In this document: positions 15,711 to 24,812 of the stretch, piece after piece
How positions within the stretch are numbered: position 1 is the stretch's first letter
Layout: each line of letters opens with the position of its first letter
NCBI GenBank assembly: GCA_902790175.1
Contig: CADAQZ010000027.1
Location: 1-38,911 of the forward strand
Length of the DNA: 38,911 bases
DNA from: an uncultured Eubacteriales bacterium
Lineage (GTDB): Bacteria > Bacillota > Clostridia > Christensenellales > Aristaeellaceae
Direction: 5' to 3'
Notes under the pieces: generated by a model
The model's database searches: none
The model's input: only the letters and a program-made list of their open reading frames with translations
What the model was told of the DNA's origin: nothing
Translations under genes and position numbers: made by a program

Positions 15711-16622
15711 ATGGTCAAGCACATCGCCAAGCGCGTAATCGTCACCATCCCGGTGCTGCTGGGCATGGTCCTGGTGATCTTCTTCATGCTCAACGTGGTG
15801 CCGGGCGACCCGGTCACGGTGATGATGCGCGAGCATCTCAAGGAGGACCTGATCGACCGTCTCCGCCAGAGCATGCACCTGGACGACCCGTTCTTCGTGC
15901 GCTACTTCCGCTACATCTGGGACGCGCTGCACGGCGACCTCGGCGTCAGCTGGAAGCTGAACCGGCCCGTCACCGGGCTGATCGCCAACGCCTTCCCCTG
16001 CACGCTGAAGCTGGCCGTGGCCTCGTCGGTGTTCTCGTGGATCATGGGCATCCCGGTGGGCATCATCTCCGCCGTGAAGAAGAACTCGCTGGTGGACCAC
16101 CTGAGCATGGGCGTTTCGCTGTTCGGCGTGTCGATGCCGATCTTCTGGGTGGCGCTGATCCTGCAAAACATGTTCAAGAACGTGCTGCCCGTGTCCGGCA
16201 TCGAGAGCTGGAAGAGCTACATACTGCCCACCATCGTGCTGGGCTGGTCGTCGGCGGGGCGCATCGCGCGGCTGACGCGCTCGAACCTGCTGGAGGTGCT
16301 GCGCAACGACTACATCCGCACCGCGCGCTCCAAGGGGCTCTCGCCGCTGCGCGTCATCACCGGCCACGCGCTGAAGAACGCGCTGATCCCCGTCGTCACC
16401 GTGATGGCGATCCAGATCTCCTCGCTGCTCTCGGGCGCTGCCATCACCGAATCGGTGTTCGCGATTCCCGGCGTCGGGAGCCTGGCCGTCAGCGCCATCA
16501 AGAACCGCGACATGCCGCTGTTGCAGGGCACGGTGATCTTCACCGCCGTGCTGATCATCGCCGGGAACCTGGTGGCGGACGCGCTCTATTCCGCCATCGA
16601 CCCGCGCATCCGCGTGGAATAG
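15711..16622 (+). CDS. dppB: Peptide ABC transporter permease (DppB type)
   Basis: First membrane subunit of the peptide importer. The 303 residues hold about six membrane segments, with the classical N-terminus of the DppB/OppB group (RVIVTIPVLLGMVLVIFFML then NVVPGDPV) and the extracellular loop LDDPFFVRYFRYIWDALHGDLG. The EAA-type coupling loop reads YIRTARSKGLSPLRVI, which contacts the ATPases. It ends at IDPRIRVE, typical of this subunit. CGGAGG precedes ATG 15711. The dppC ATG follows 13 bp after the stop. Confidence 0.95.
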   Translation: MVKHIAKRVIVTIPVLLGMVLVIFFMLNVVPGDPVTVMMREHLKEDLIDRLRQSMHLDDPFFVRYFRYIWDALHGDLGVSWKLNRPVTGLIANAFPCTLKLAVASSVFSWIMGIPVGIISAVKKNSLVDHLSMGVSLFGVSMPIFWVALILQNMFKNVLPVSGIESWKSYILPTIVLGWSSAGRIARLTRSNLLEVLRNDYIRTARSKGLSPLRVITGHALKNALIPVVTVMAIQISSLLSGAAITESVFAIPGVGSLAVSAIKNRDMPLLQGTVIFTAVLIIAGNLVADALYSAIDPRIRVE

Positions 16623-16635
16623 GGGGTGCCGGGAG

Positions 16636-17544
16636 ATGTTTACGAGCAAGGACAAATACACCCGGGCCTTATCGGACCAGATCATCAACGCCGAGATCCA
16701 GCCGGACGACGGCGTGCTGGCCAGCATCCGCAACATGTTCCGCACGAACCGGGCCGCGCTGCTGGGGCTGATCCTGATCCTGCTGATCGTGTTGATGGCG
16801 CTGGCCGCGCCGCTGATCACGCGCTACGACCCCAACGAGATGGACCTGGCGAGCATGAACGAGCCGCCCTCCGCCCAGCACTGGTTCGGCACCGACGACC
16901 TCGGCCAGGACGTGTTCACCCGCGTGGTGTACGGCGCGCGCATATCGCTGATGATCGGCTTCGTGCCCTCGCTGATCTCGCTGATCCTGGGCACGGCACT
17001 GGGGCTGATGGCCGGCTACATGGGAAGGCGCGTGGACGCCGTAATCATGCGCCTGGCGGACGTGGTGCTGGCGTTCCCGTCGCTGCTCTTGGCAATGGTG
17101 ATCATGTACACGCTGGGCTCGTCGATCCTCAACATGTTCATCGCGCTGTCGATCATCAACTGGGCCGGAACGGCCCGCGTGGTGCGCGCGCAGACGCTCT
17201 CGCTGAAGGAAAAGGAGTTTGTGGAGGCCGCGCGCAGCATGGGCGTATCCCGCTGGCGCATCGCCTTCAGGCACATACTGCCCAACTGCCTGCCGAACCT
17301 GATCGTGCTGTTCACGCTGGACATCCCCGGCGCGATCATGTGGGAGAGCAGCATGAGCTTCCTGGGCGTGGGCGACCCGAACACCGCCTCCTGGGGCCTG
17401 ATGGTCAGCCAGGGCAAGGGCTACGCCTACATGTGCCCGTGGCTGATCCTCGCGCCCGGCATCGCGATCCTCGTCACCGTCATGGCGTTCAACTTCCTCG
17501 GCGACGGCCTGCGCGACGCCATCGACCCCTATATGAAAACCTGA
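16636..17544 (+). CDS. dppC: Peptide ABC transporter permease (DppC type)
   Basis: Second membrane subunit. The 302 residues start with a cytoplasmic tail and the N-terminal helix motif FRTNRAALLGLILILLIVLM, followed by the family phrases HWFGTDDLGQDVFTRVVYGA and the coupling loop EAARSMGVSRWRIAFRHILP. It ends in NFLGDGLRDAIDP, the standard DppC/OppC terminus. A GGGAG site precedes ATG 16636. It is co-transcribed with dppB and, 16 bp downstream, dppD. Confidence 0.95.
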   Translation: MFTSKDKYTRALSDQIINAEIQPDDGVLASIRNMFRTNRAALLGLILILLIVLMALAAPLITRYDPNEMDLASMNEPPSAQHWFGTDDLGQDVFTRVVYGARISLMIGFVPSLISLILGTALGLMAGYMGRRVDAVIMRLADVVLAFPSLLLAMVIMYTLGSSILNMFIALSIINWAGTARVVRAQTLSLKEKEFVEAARSMGVSRWRIAFRHILPNCLPNLIVLFTLDIPGAIMWESSMSFLGVGDPNTASWGLMVSQGKGYAYMCPWLILAPGIAILVTVMAFNFLGDGLRDAIDPYMKT

Positions 17545-17560
17545 CTGAAGGATTAGTGCA

Positions 17561-18558
<998 letters not shown>

Positions 18559-18562
<4 letters not shown>

Positions 18563-19512
18563 GCGAGCTTCTGCGCGCCGAGCGCCTCGTGAAGGAATTT
18601 CCGGTGAAGGGCGGCGTGGTGCACGCGGTGTCCGACGTGTCCTTCGCCATCGAGAAGGGCGAGACGCTGGGCCTGGTGGGCGAATCCGGCTGTGGCAAGT
18701 CCACGCTTGGAAAGCTGCTGCTGGACCTGATCCCGCCCACGTCGGGCAAGGTGTTCTTCAACGGCGAGGATCTGTCGCTATACAAAGGCGAAGCCCTGCG
18801 CGAGCTGCGCCGGGGCATGCAGATGATCTTCCAGGACCCCTACGCCTCGCTGGACCCGCGCTTGTCCGTGGGCCGCATCATCGCCGAGCCGCTGACAGCG
18901 CACCGCATCGGCGACAGCCGCGAGGAGCGTGCCGCCATCGTGCGCGATTTGATGGAGCAGGTGGGCCTGCGGCCGGAGTTCTACTCGCGCTATCCCCACC
19001 AGTTCTCCGGCGGCCAGCGGCAGCGCATCGGCATCGCGCGGGCGCTGGCGCTGAACCCGGAGCTGATCATCTGCGACGAGCCCGTCAGCGCGCTGGACGT
19101 GTCGATCCAGGCGCAGATATTGAACCTGCTCGGCGATCTGCAGCGCCAGCGCGGGCTGACGTACCTGTTCATATCGCACGATCTGAACGTGGTGCGCTAC
19201 CTGTCCGACCGCGTGATGGTGATGTTCCTGGGACAGCTGTGCGAGCTGTCGGACACGCCGTCGCTCTACGAATCGCCCCGGCACCCGTACACGCGCTTCT
19301 TGCTGGACGCGGTGCCCCAGCCCGACCCGACGCGGCGCGACGAGAACCGGGCGCTGTTGATGGGCGAGGTGTCGAGCCCCGTAAACCCACCGTCCGGATG
19401 CCGGTTCCGGCTGCGCTGCCCCTACGCCGACGCGCGCTGCGCCGAGCAGAAGCCCGAGCTCACGGAGCTCGCGCCCGGGCACTTCTGCGCATGCCATCAT
19501 CCGCTGGGATAA
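18559..19512 (+). CDS. dppF: Peptide ABC transporter ATPase (DppF type)
   Basis: Partner ATPase of DppD. The 317 residues begin with the typical [20 protein letters not shown] segment, then Walker [26 protein letters not shown], signature FSGGQRQR and Walker [13 protein letters not shown]. The C-terminus again carries [15 protein letters not shown] and CAC, the same four-cysteine pattern as DppD. Start GTG 18559 overlaps the dppD stop and has GGAGG about eight bases upstream. It precedes the aminopeptidase gene by 17 bp. Confidence 0.95.
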
Positions 19513-19529
19513 AATCATCGGAGGCTATT

Positions 19530-20753
19530 ATGAAAAAGACGATCCTGCGCAAGTACGCCCGCCTGATCGCCGAGTGCGGCGCGAACGTCCAGAAGGGCCA
19601 GGAGGTGTTCATCTGGGCAGGGCTGGACCAGCCGGAGTTCGTGGCGATGGTCGTGGACGAGTGCTACAAGCTGGGCGCGAAGCGCGTCGTGGTGGACTGG
19701 GAATACCAGCCGCTGGAAAAGCTGCACGTGCGGCACCAGAGCGTCAGGACGCTCTCGGAGCTGACCGACTACCAGGAGGCGCGCTACAAGCACTACCTGG
19801 ACAAGCTGCCCTGCCGCATCTACATCGACTCCGACGACCCGGATGGCCTCAAGGGCATCAACCAGAAAAAGCAGGCCGCCGCGCGCCAGAAGCGCTACCC
19901 GCTGATCAAGGGCTACGTGGACGCGCTGGAGGGCAAGTACCAGTGGTGCATCGCCGCCGTGCCCGGAGTCGCGTGGGCGAAGAAGCTGTTCCCCGAATTG
20001 TCCAGGCGCCAGGCGATCGAAAGGCTGTGGCAGGCCATACTGGACACCAGCCGCGTCACCGACGACCCCGTCGCCGCCTGGAAGGCGCACAACCGCGACC
20101 TACACGAGCGCTGCGCCTGGCTGAACAGCCTGGGCATTGAAAAGCTGCACTACACTGCCTCCAACGGCACGGACTTCACCGTGGGCATGATCCCCGAGGC
20201 CGAGTTCAAGGGCGGCGGCGACACGAGCCTCTCCGGCATCTTCTTCAACCCGAACATCCCCACCGAGGAGTGCTTCATCTCCCCCATGCGCGGGCAGGCG
20301 GAGGGCATCGTGTACGCCTCGATGCCGCTGAGCCACGACGGCCAGCTGATCGACGGCTTCTGGATCCGCTTCAGTGAGGGCAAGGCCATGGAGTGGCACG
20401 CGGACGTGAACAACGAGCTGCTGACGCACATCATCACGATGGACGAGGGCAGCGCCTGCCTCGGCGAGTGCGCGCTGGTGCCCTACGACTCCCCGATCCA
20501 GAACAGCGGCATACTGTTCTACAACACGCTGTTCGACGAGAACGCCGCCTGCCACCTGGCGTTGGGCGCGGGCTTCCCGGACACGATCAGGGGCTATGAG
20601 AACAAGACGCTGGAGGAATGCCGCGCGATGGGCATCAACGATTCGATGGTGCACGTGGACTTCATGATCGGCACCGCCGACATGTGCATCGACGCCATCA
20701 CCCGCGACGGAAAGACCGTGCCGGTGTTCCGGGACGGGAACTGGGCGTTCTAG
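19530..20753 (+). CDS. M29-family aminopeptidase
   Basis: Cytoplasmic metallo-aminopeptidase that removes N-terminal residues from short peptides. The 407-residue length is normal for AmpS/AmpT/PepS. The metal ligands are visible with family spacing: E247 in NIPTEECF, E313 in CLGECALV, H342 in DENAACHLALG, and H375 with D377 in DSMVHVDFMIG. The N-terminal half is the usual Rossmann-like domain. ATG 19530 has CGGAGG seven bases upstream. As last gene of the peptide importer operon it probably degrades the imported peptides to amino acids. The upstream open frame that reads through the ATPase genes is a high-GC artefact. Confidence 0.95.
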   Translation: MKKTILRKYARLIAECGANVQKGQEVFIWAGLDQPEFVAMVVDECYKLGAKRVVVDWEYQPLEKLHVRHQSVRTLSELTDYQEARYKHYLDKLPCRIYIDSDDPDGLKGINQKKQAAARQKRYPLIKGYVDALEGKYQWCIAAVPGVAWAKKLFPELSRRQAIERLWQAILDTSRVTDDPVAAWKAHNRDLHERCAWLNSLGIEKLHYTASNGTDFTVGMIPEAEFKGGGDTSLSGIFFNPNIPTEECFISPMRGQAEGIVYASMPLSHDGQLIDGFWIRFSEGKAMEWHADVNNELLTHIITMDEGSACLGECALVPYDSPIQNSGILFYNTLFDENAACHLALGAGFPDTIRGYENKTLEECRAMGINDSMVHVDFMIGTADMCIDAITRDGKTVPVFRDGNWAF

Positions 20754-20773
20754 GCGTACATTTAAACATTCTT

Positions 20774-20960
20774 AGCGGCTTCCCCTTTAGGGGAAGCTGT
20801 CATGCGCAGCTATAGGCAAGCATGACTGAAGAGGTCGTTCTCCCAATGATTCGCACAATTTTGCGATCGGATTGGGGAACGACCTCTTCCGTCTGGCCTT
20901 TACGCTTCGCTGGGCCTACGGCCACGGCCAGCCACCTTCCCCTAAAGAGGAAGGCTTTTA
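20774..20960. mobile_element. MITE-like repeat element with nested inverted repeats
   Basis: The left end GGCTTCCCCTTTAGGGGAAG and the right end, read in reverse as GCCTTCCTCTTTAGGGGAAG, form imperfect terminal inverted repeats that are themselves near-palindromes. Inside, GAAGAGGTCGTTC (20828-20840) plus CCCAAT is matched by ATTGGG plus GAACGACCTCTTC (to 20889), with a smaller TCGCA/TGCGA pair in the loop, giving one long hairpin. No transposase or ORF is present. The right end contains the stop codon of the minus-strand zinc-ribbon gene. Such elements are often mobilised in trans; that is inferred. Confidence 0.7.
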
Positions 20961-21788
20961 CCTCCCCGGCCTGCCGGGGCCGCCCTGGCGGCCCATGCCG
21001 CCTCCAGTCCTGCCGGGGCCGCCAGTCCTGCCAGGACCGCCAGTCCTGCCAGGACCGCCGGTCCTGCCGGGACCAGCCGGACGCACGGGCGGCTGAGGCG
21101 CCGCGGGGCGCGCGGGCGCTGCGGCGGGGCGCGGTGCTGCCGGGCGAACCGGAGCCGTGGGCCGCGGGGGCTGGGCCACGGGCGGCGGTGGGGGCACGGG
21201 CCGAACGGGTGCAACGGGCCTTGGCGGCGGCGCGTGGTGCACCGGCGGGCGCACGGGCGCGACCCGGCGCGGCGGCACGGCGCGCAGCGTGTTGTGCAGC
21301 CGGTACACCGGCGGGCGCGTGCCGCTGAAGCGATACGGATAGTCCATGCGGTGCATCATGTCGCGGCTGATGCGGTTGCTGCCTGTCATCAGGCCCAGCG
21401 CCGTAGCGACGCTGTTGATCAGATCGCCCGCCGCGTCCCACACAGAGCCGCTGTCGGACTCCCAGTCGCGCCAGCCGTCGCCGTCGTACACGGAGACCTC
21501 CAAGCCGTACTCCGCCAGCGCCTGCGCCAGGAAGCGCGCCTGGGCGTCGTTGAGGCCGCGTGCGATCACGATGGGCGCGTTGTCCACGATCAGCAGCGCC
21601 TCTTCGACTGTGTAGCCGCAGATCTGCTGCAGCAGCGCCGCCGCCGTCGTCCGGGCACAGTTGCCCAGCGACAGCAGCATCACCCGGTTGTCGAGGTCGT
21701 TTGTCGCCACGGCGACGACCTTCGTTCCGCAGTTCGGGCAGAAGTTCACGCCGCTGGCCAGCTGCGTGCCGCAATTCGGACAAAACAT
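20958..21788 (-). CDS. Zinc-ribbon protein with L7/L12 C-terminal-like domain and Pro/Gly-rich tail
   Basis: A 276-residue protein of unknown function. Residues 1-24 hold two CPNCG knuckles (MFCPNCGTQL and NFCPNCGTKV), a zinc ribbon. Residues about 33-103 read like the C-terminal domain of ribosomal protein L7/L12: a strand (RVMLLSLGN), a helix, the conserved turn TVEEALLIVDNAPIVIARGL, a helix and a last strand LEVSVYDG. In the ribosome that domain recruits translation GTPases. From about 165 on the chain is disordered, rich in Pro, Arg and Ala, ending in GGPGRT repeats encoded by an 18-bp tandem repeat. ATG 21788 is preceded by GGAGGAG; a longer upstream frame has no such site. It lies 40 bp behind the macrodomain gene, probably in one operon. 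Confidence 0.75.
   Translation of the reverse strand: MFCPNCGTQLASGVNFCPNCGTKVVAVATNDLDNRVMLLSLGNCARTTAAALLQQICGYTVEEALLIVDNAPIVIARGLNDAQARFLAQALAEYGLEVSVYDGDGWRDWESDSGSVWDAAGDLINSVATALGLMTGSNRISRDMMHRMDYPYRFSGTRPPVYRLHNTLRAVPPRRVAPVRPPVHHAPPPRPVAPVRPVPPPPPVAQPPRPTAPVRPAAPRPAAAPARPAAPQPPVRPAGPGRTGGPGRTGGPGRTGGPGRTGGGMGRQGGPGRPGR
21005..21076 (+). repeat. 18-bp tandem repeat inside the zinc-ribbon gene
   Basis: Four units of 18 bp at 21005, 21023, 21041 and 21059, each close to AGTCCTGCCAGGACCGCC. On the minus strand they encode successive GGPGRT hexapeptides. In-frame unit changes would alter tail length without frameshift. Confidence 0.85.
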
Positions 21789-21828
21789 ATCTCTCACTCC
21801 TCCTGCATTTGAATGATGAAACAATGCG

Positions 21829-22869
21829 TCAATAACCCAACGGCTGCAAATCCAGCCGGAAGAGCACCTGGTTGATCTCAATGAGGTCGTAGTTGCCGTT
21901 CAGGATGCAGTACTCGATGACGATGTCCTCCTTGTTGCTGTGCGAGAGCGCGTAGCCCGCCTTCATCAGCAGCTCCGTCGTCTCGCGCATCGACAGCTGC
22001 AGCGCGATGGCGAACGCCAGCGCGGTCTGCTTGCCGGGCCGATAGGCCGGGTTGTTCTTGATCTTGTTGAACAGCCGGCGATCGACGTTCGCGCGCTTGT
22101 AGCACTCGGCGTCGGTGATGCCCTTCTCGTCGATCTTGCGCAGCAGCATTTGTGAAAACGACTCGTCCACATGCGCAAGCATCTCGTCGAGGTTGGCCCT
22201 GGGCGCGGGCATGGCGGAATCGGCAAAGATCGTCTCGTTGCGGGCGGTGTCCTCGCGGTGCGGGCGGCGGAACAGGCCGTTTGCCGGGGCGCGGTCCACG
22301 CGGGCGCTGCGGCGCGCCTCGCGGTCCGCCTCGTAGTGCTCGGCGACGTACACGTCGTCGATGTAGGCGACGACCTCCTTGAACAGCTTTCCGGCCATGT
22401 CCACGCTCTCGCGCGTGAACACGACGATGTACACCGTCATGTCGTTCTCCAGCAGGAAGCGGCTGATCTCGTCCACCGCCACCTGCATGGCCTCGGCCTT
22501 GGGATAGCCGTAGACCCCGGTGGAGATCAGCGGGAAAGCCACGGTCTCGCAGCGATATTCCTTCGCCAGCGCCAGCGCGCTCTTGTAGCAGGACGCCAGC
22601 AGCGCGCGCTCGCCGTGTTCGCCGCCCTTCCAGACGGGGCCGACGGTGTGGATCACGTACTGGCAGGGCAGGTCGTAGCCGCGGGTGATCTTGGCCTGAC
22701 CCGTCTCGCAGCCGTTCAGCGTGCGGCACTCCTCCAACAGGCGCGGGCCCGCGGCGCGATGGATCGCGCCGTCCACACCGCCCCCGCCCAGCAGCGTCTC
22801 GTTCGCGGCGTTCACGATGGCGTCCACCGCCATGCGGGTGATGTCGTTTCTCACAATTTCAAGCGGCAT
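21829..22869 (-). CDS. Macrodomain protein with C-terminal helical (putative HTH) domain
   Basis: A 346-residue fusion. Residues 1-165 form a macrodomain of the MacroD/YmdB type: [20 protein letters not shown] at 20-39 and the second ribose loop STGVYGYP at 117-123. Members of this group bind ADP-ribose and remove it from proteins or O-acetyl-ADP-ribose. A basic, probably flexible linker (180-225) leads to a helical domain at 226-346 with a helix-turn-helix-like stretch ([20 protein letters not shown], then [12 protein letters not shown]) and the ending [15 protein letters not shown]. The same C-terminal type occurs in other Clostridia next to macrodomains, from memory. GAGGAGG precedes ATG 22869. 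Three 71-bp repeats lie just upstream, and the zinc-ribbon gene follows after 40 bp. The substrate is unknown. Confidence 0.85.
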   Translation of the reverse strand: MPLEIVRNDITRMAVDAIVNAANETLLGGGGVDGAIHRAAGPRLLEECRTLNGCETGQAKITRGYDLPCQYVIHTVGPVWKGGEHGERALLASCYKSALALAKEYRCETVAFPLISTGVYGYPKAEAMQVAVDEISRFLLENDMTVYIVVFTRESVDMAGKLFKEVVAYIDDVYVAEHYEADREARRSARVDRAPANGLFRRPHREDTARNETIFADSAMPAPRANLDEMLAHVDESFSQMLLRKIDEKGITDAECYKRANVDRRLFNKIKNNPAYRPGKQTALAFAIALQLSMRETTELLMKAGYALSHSNKEDIVIEYCILNGNYDLIEINQVLFRLDLQPLGY

Positions 22870-22909
22870 GGGAACCTCCTCGGTTGATACAATGCTTTAC
22901 TATAGGACT

Positions 22910-22918
22910 ATTATACCA
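22910..22918 (-). promoter_or_regulatory. Extended -10 promoter of the macrodomain gene
   Basis: On the minus strand TGG-TATAAT (22918-22910), an extended -10 element, stands about 40 bases before the ATG. No good -35 box is seen. The same TGGTATAAT is the edge of every 71-bp repeat unit, so three more copies lie upstream in the same orientation. Confidence 0.6.
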
Positions 22919-23127
22919 TGATTGTCGGCGTGCTGCCCTCCGGGGCCCGCCGACCCGGAAAACGTTCCGTTTTCCTAATCATTATACCATGATTGTCGGC
23001 GTGCTGCCGGGGCCCGCCGACCCGGAAAACGTTCCGTTTTCCTAATCATTATACCATGATTGTCGGCGTGCTGCCCTCCGGGGCCCGCCGACCCGGAAAA
23101 CATTCCGTTTTCCTAATCATTATACCA
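22910..23127 (-). repeat. Array of three 71-bp direct repeats with paired hairpins
   Basis: Copies at 22910-22980 (71 bp), 22981-23047 (67 bp, lacking four bases of CCTCC) and 23048-23118 (71 bp, one G-to-A change), plus a partial 9-bp unit to 23127. They are contiguous with no spacers, so this is not a CRISPR. Each unit contains ATTATACCA (a minus-strand TGGTATAAT), a stem GTCGGCG/CGCCGAC enclosing a GCCC/GGGC loop, and a second stem GGAAAACG/CGTTTTCC with a three-base loop. The array ends 40 bases before the macrodomain gene, where it could be a repeated promoter/operator. Confidence 0.9.
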
Positions 23128-23157
23128 ACATTGGGGGAAAAGCGCAAGGGCAGAAAG

Positions 23158-23259
23158 CCAGATTGCCACGTCGCATCCTCGCGGATACTCCTCGCAATGA
23201 CGCATAACGCGTTCCAATGTCATTGCGAGGAGCCCCAGCGGGGCGACGTGGCAATCTGG
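23158..23259. repeat. 102-bp palindromic dispersed element
   Basis: CCAGATTGCCACGTCGC (23158-23174) is the exact inverse of GCGACGTGGCAATCTGG (23243-23259). Inside, CTCCTCGCAATGAC (23188-23201) is the exact inverse of GTCATTGCGAGGAG (23219-23232) around a 17-base loop. Elements with these words are common in many bacterial genomes, from memory. It carries no gene and lies 3' of the Ig-domain gene, where its hairpin could end that transcript. Confidence 0.85.
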
Positions 23260-23277
23260 TCCTCTATGCTTGATCCT

Positions 23278-24642
23278 TTACTTTACGACCTTGATCTTCA
23301 CCTTCGCGATCTTGCCGTTGGCGGTGCGCACAGCGATCTTGCAGCTGCCCTTCTTCAGGGCGGTGACGGTGCCGTTGGCGTCCACGGTGGCGACTTTGGC
23401 CTTCGAGGTGGCCCAGGTGAAGGTCGTGGTGGCGGTGGTGGGCAGTATGGCGGCCTGCAGCTGGATGCTCTCTCCCACCTTCAGCTTGATGGTGCCGGTG
23501 TGGTTCAGCGCGACGGCGGCGGGCACGGAGGGATCCACCACCTTGATCGTCAGCGTGGCCTTTTTCTTGTTCTGGGTGATCACGGTGATCTTGGTCTTGC
23601 CCTCGCCCGTCGCGGTGACGAGCCCGCCGTCGGTGATCGTGGCGACCCCGGCCTTCGAGGACTTCGCGCCCTTCACGGTCCAGCCCTTGCTGGTGGCGAA
23701 ATCGGGCACCAGCTGCAGCTGCTCGCCCAGGCCCAGCACCACGGTGCCGTTGCCGCCGGTCTTGGTCAGAGCCTTCTGCGCGACGGGCTTCTTGACCGTC
23801 ACGGCGCAGGTGGCGGTGAAGCCGCCGTCGGTGGTCTTGACGCCGACGGTGGCCGTGCCGGCCTTCAGCGCGGTGACCCTGCCATCGGCCACGGAGGCCA
23901 CGGAGGCGTCGCTGCTGGCCCATTCGACGCTTTTGACGGTGGCGTTCTCGGGGGCGACGGTCGCCGTCAGGGTCGCGCTCTCACCCACGTTCATCGTCAG
24001 GCTCGACTGGTTCAGGCTCACGCCGGTGACGGCCACGGTGCCGCCGTCGGCGGGGACGGAATTCGCGGCCAGCGGCTGCGCGCCGGGCCACTTGATGTAC
24101 TTGATGTAGGTGTAGCCCTTCCACGAGTTGCAGAAGCCCTGCCAGGTGTAGTAGCGGGTGTGCGAGCTGGCGTTGTCCATCATCACGACGCCGTCGTCGT
24201 TCTTGTCGGCCACGATCAGGCTGTGGCCCTTGTGGCCGCAGGACAGGCCGTCATTGTTGAAGCTGGAACACTCGCTGGAGCAGGCGCAGACGCGGATCGT
24301 CGCGCCGGGCGTGGTCTGCATGATGAAGGCGCGCAGGTGCGCCGCGGTCAGCGTGCGCTGGGCGTCGCTCAGGTTGGCCAGCAGGTTCAGACCCGTCTTT
24401 TCATTGCCCTTGAAGTTCTCGCTAAAGTTGCAGCCCCAGGCCAGCTTGTAGATGCTCTGGGCCCACTTCCAACAGTTGCCCGCGCCGGTCTCGCCCACCA
24501 TCGAGGCGCTGATCTGCACGCCGTTGAGGGTGAAGGTGGTGTCGTTGCTGTAGTTCGTGGCGGCCAGCGCCGACAGGCCGGGACAGATCATTGTCATCAG
24601 GCAAAGCGCCGTGAAAAGCGCCAACAGCTTCATCGATCGCAT
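23278..24642 (-). CDS. Secreted Ig-like (BIG2) protein with a cysteine-peptidase-like N-terminal domain
   Basis: A 454-residue exported protein. The signal peptide (MRSMKLLALFTALCLMTMIC, then PGLSALA) is cut near residue 28. Residues 30-186 form a domain with AGNCWKWAQSIYK (C57), KGHSLIVADK (H140) and VVMMDNASS (D156/N157), an arrangement like CHAP or papain-type cysteine peptidases and amidases; six further cysteines are present. Three Ig-like domains follow at about 200-280, 285-365 and 370-454, each with a VGESxxLxA-type strand and a VTALKxGxxxI-type strand. There is no LPXTG or membrane anchor, so it is released or held by its Ig domains. The start at 24642 has GGGAGG upstream. A role in cell-wall cleavage or adhesion is possible but unproven. 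Confidence 0.8.
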   Translation of the reverse strand: MRSMKLLALFTALCLMTMICPGLSALAATNYSNDTTFTLNGVQISASMVGETGAGNCWKWAQSIYKLAWGCNFSENFKGNEKTGLNLLANLSDAQRTLTAAHLRAFIMQTTPGATIRVCACSSECSSFNNDGLSCGHKGHSLIVADKNDDGVVMMDNASSHTRYYTWQGFCNSWKGYTYIKYIKWPGAQPLAANSVPADGGTVAVTGVSLNQSSLTMNVGESATLTATVAPENATVKSVEWASSDASVASVADGRVTALKAGTATVGVKTTDGGFTATCAVTVKKPVAQKALTKTGGNGTVVLGLGEQLQLVPDFATSKGWTVKGAKSSKAGVATITDGGLVTATGEGKTKITVITQNKKKATLTIKVVDPSVPAAVALNHTGTIKLKVGESIQLQAAILPTTATTTFTWATSKAKVATVDANGTVTALKKGSCKIAVRTANGKIAKVKIKVVK

Positions 24643-24687
24643 GATTTCTTCCTCCCAGGGGTTTGCAAATTCTGTCATTACAATAAT

Positions 24688-24716
24688 ATTGTAATATTAT
24701 GTCATAAGTTTGTCAA
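24688..24716 (-). promoter_or_regulatory. Promoter of the Ig-domain gene
   Basis: On the minus strand a consensus TTGACA (24716-24711), a 17-base spacer and TACAAT (24693-24688), 46 bases before the ATG. The near-palindrome ATTACAATAATATTGTAAT (24678-24696) covers the -10 box and start region and could be an operator. Confidence 0.85.
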
Positions 24717-24753
24717 GTCGCAGCTGATTCTGCAAAGATTTGGGATAATATTC

Positions 24754-24783
24754 CGCTTCGCTCGATTTACATCGAGCGAAGCG
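24754..24783 (+). terminator. Perfect 13-bp hairpin followed by Ts
   Basis: CGCTTCGCTCGAT (24754-24766) pairs with ATCGAGCGAAGCG (24771-24783) over TTAC, then ATAATTTTTTG. It is oriented to stop plus-strand transcription just before the exporter promoter; no plus-strand gene is nearby upstream, so it may insulate the promoter. Confidence 0.6.
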
Positions 24784-24812
24784 ATAATTTTTTGTTATGT
24801 CACGCAAACGGA

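Noticed and set aside
21789-21881. Longer N-terminus for the zinc-ribbon protein
   Set aside because: It would overlap the macrodomain gene's end and lacks a ribosome site; the zinc ribbon starts directly at ATG 21788 after GGAGGAG.
22910-23127. CRISPR array
   Set aside because: Units are 67-71 bp, contiguous and have no unique spacers; no cas genes are near.
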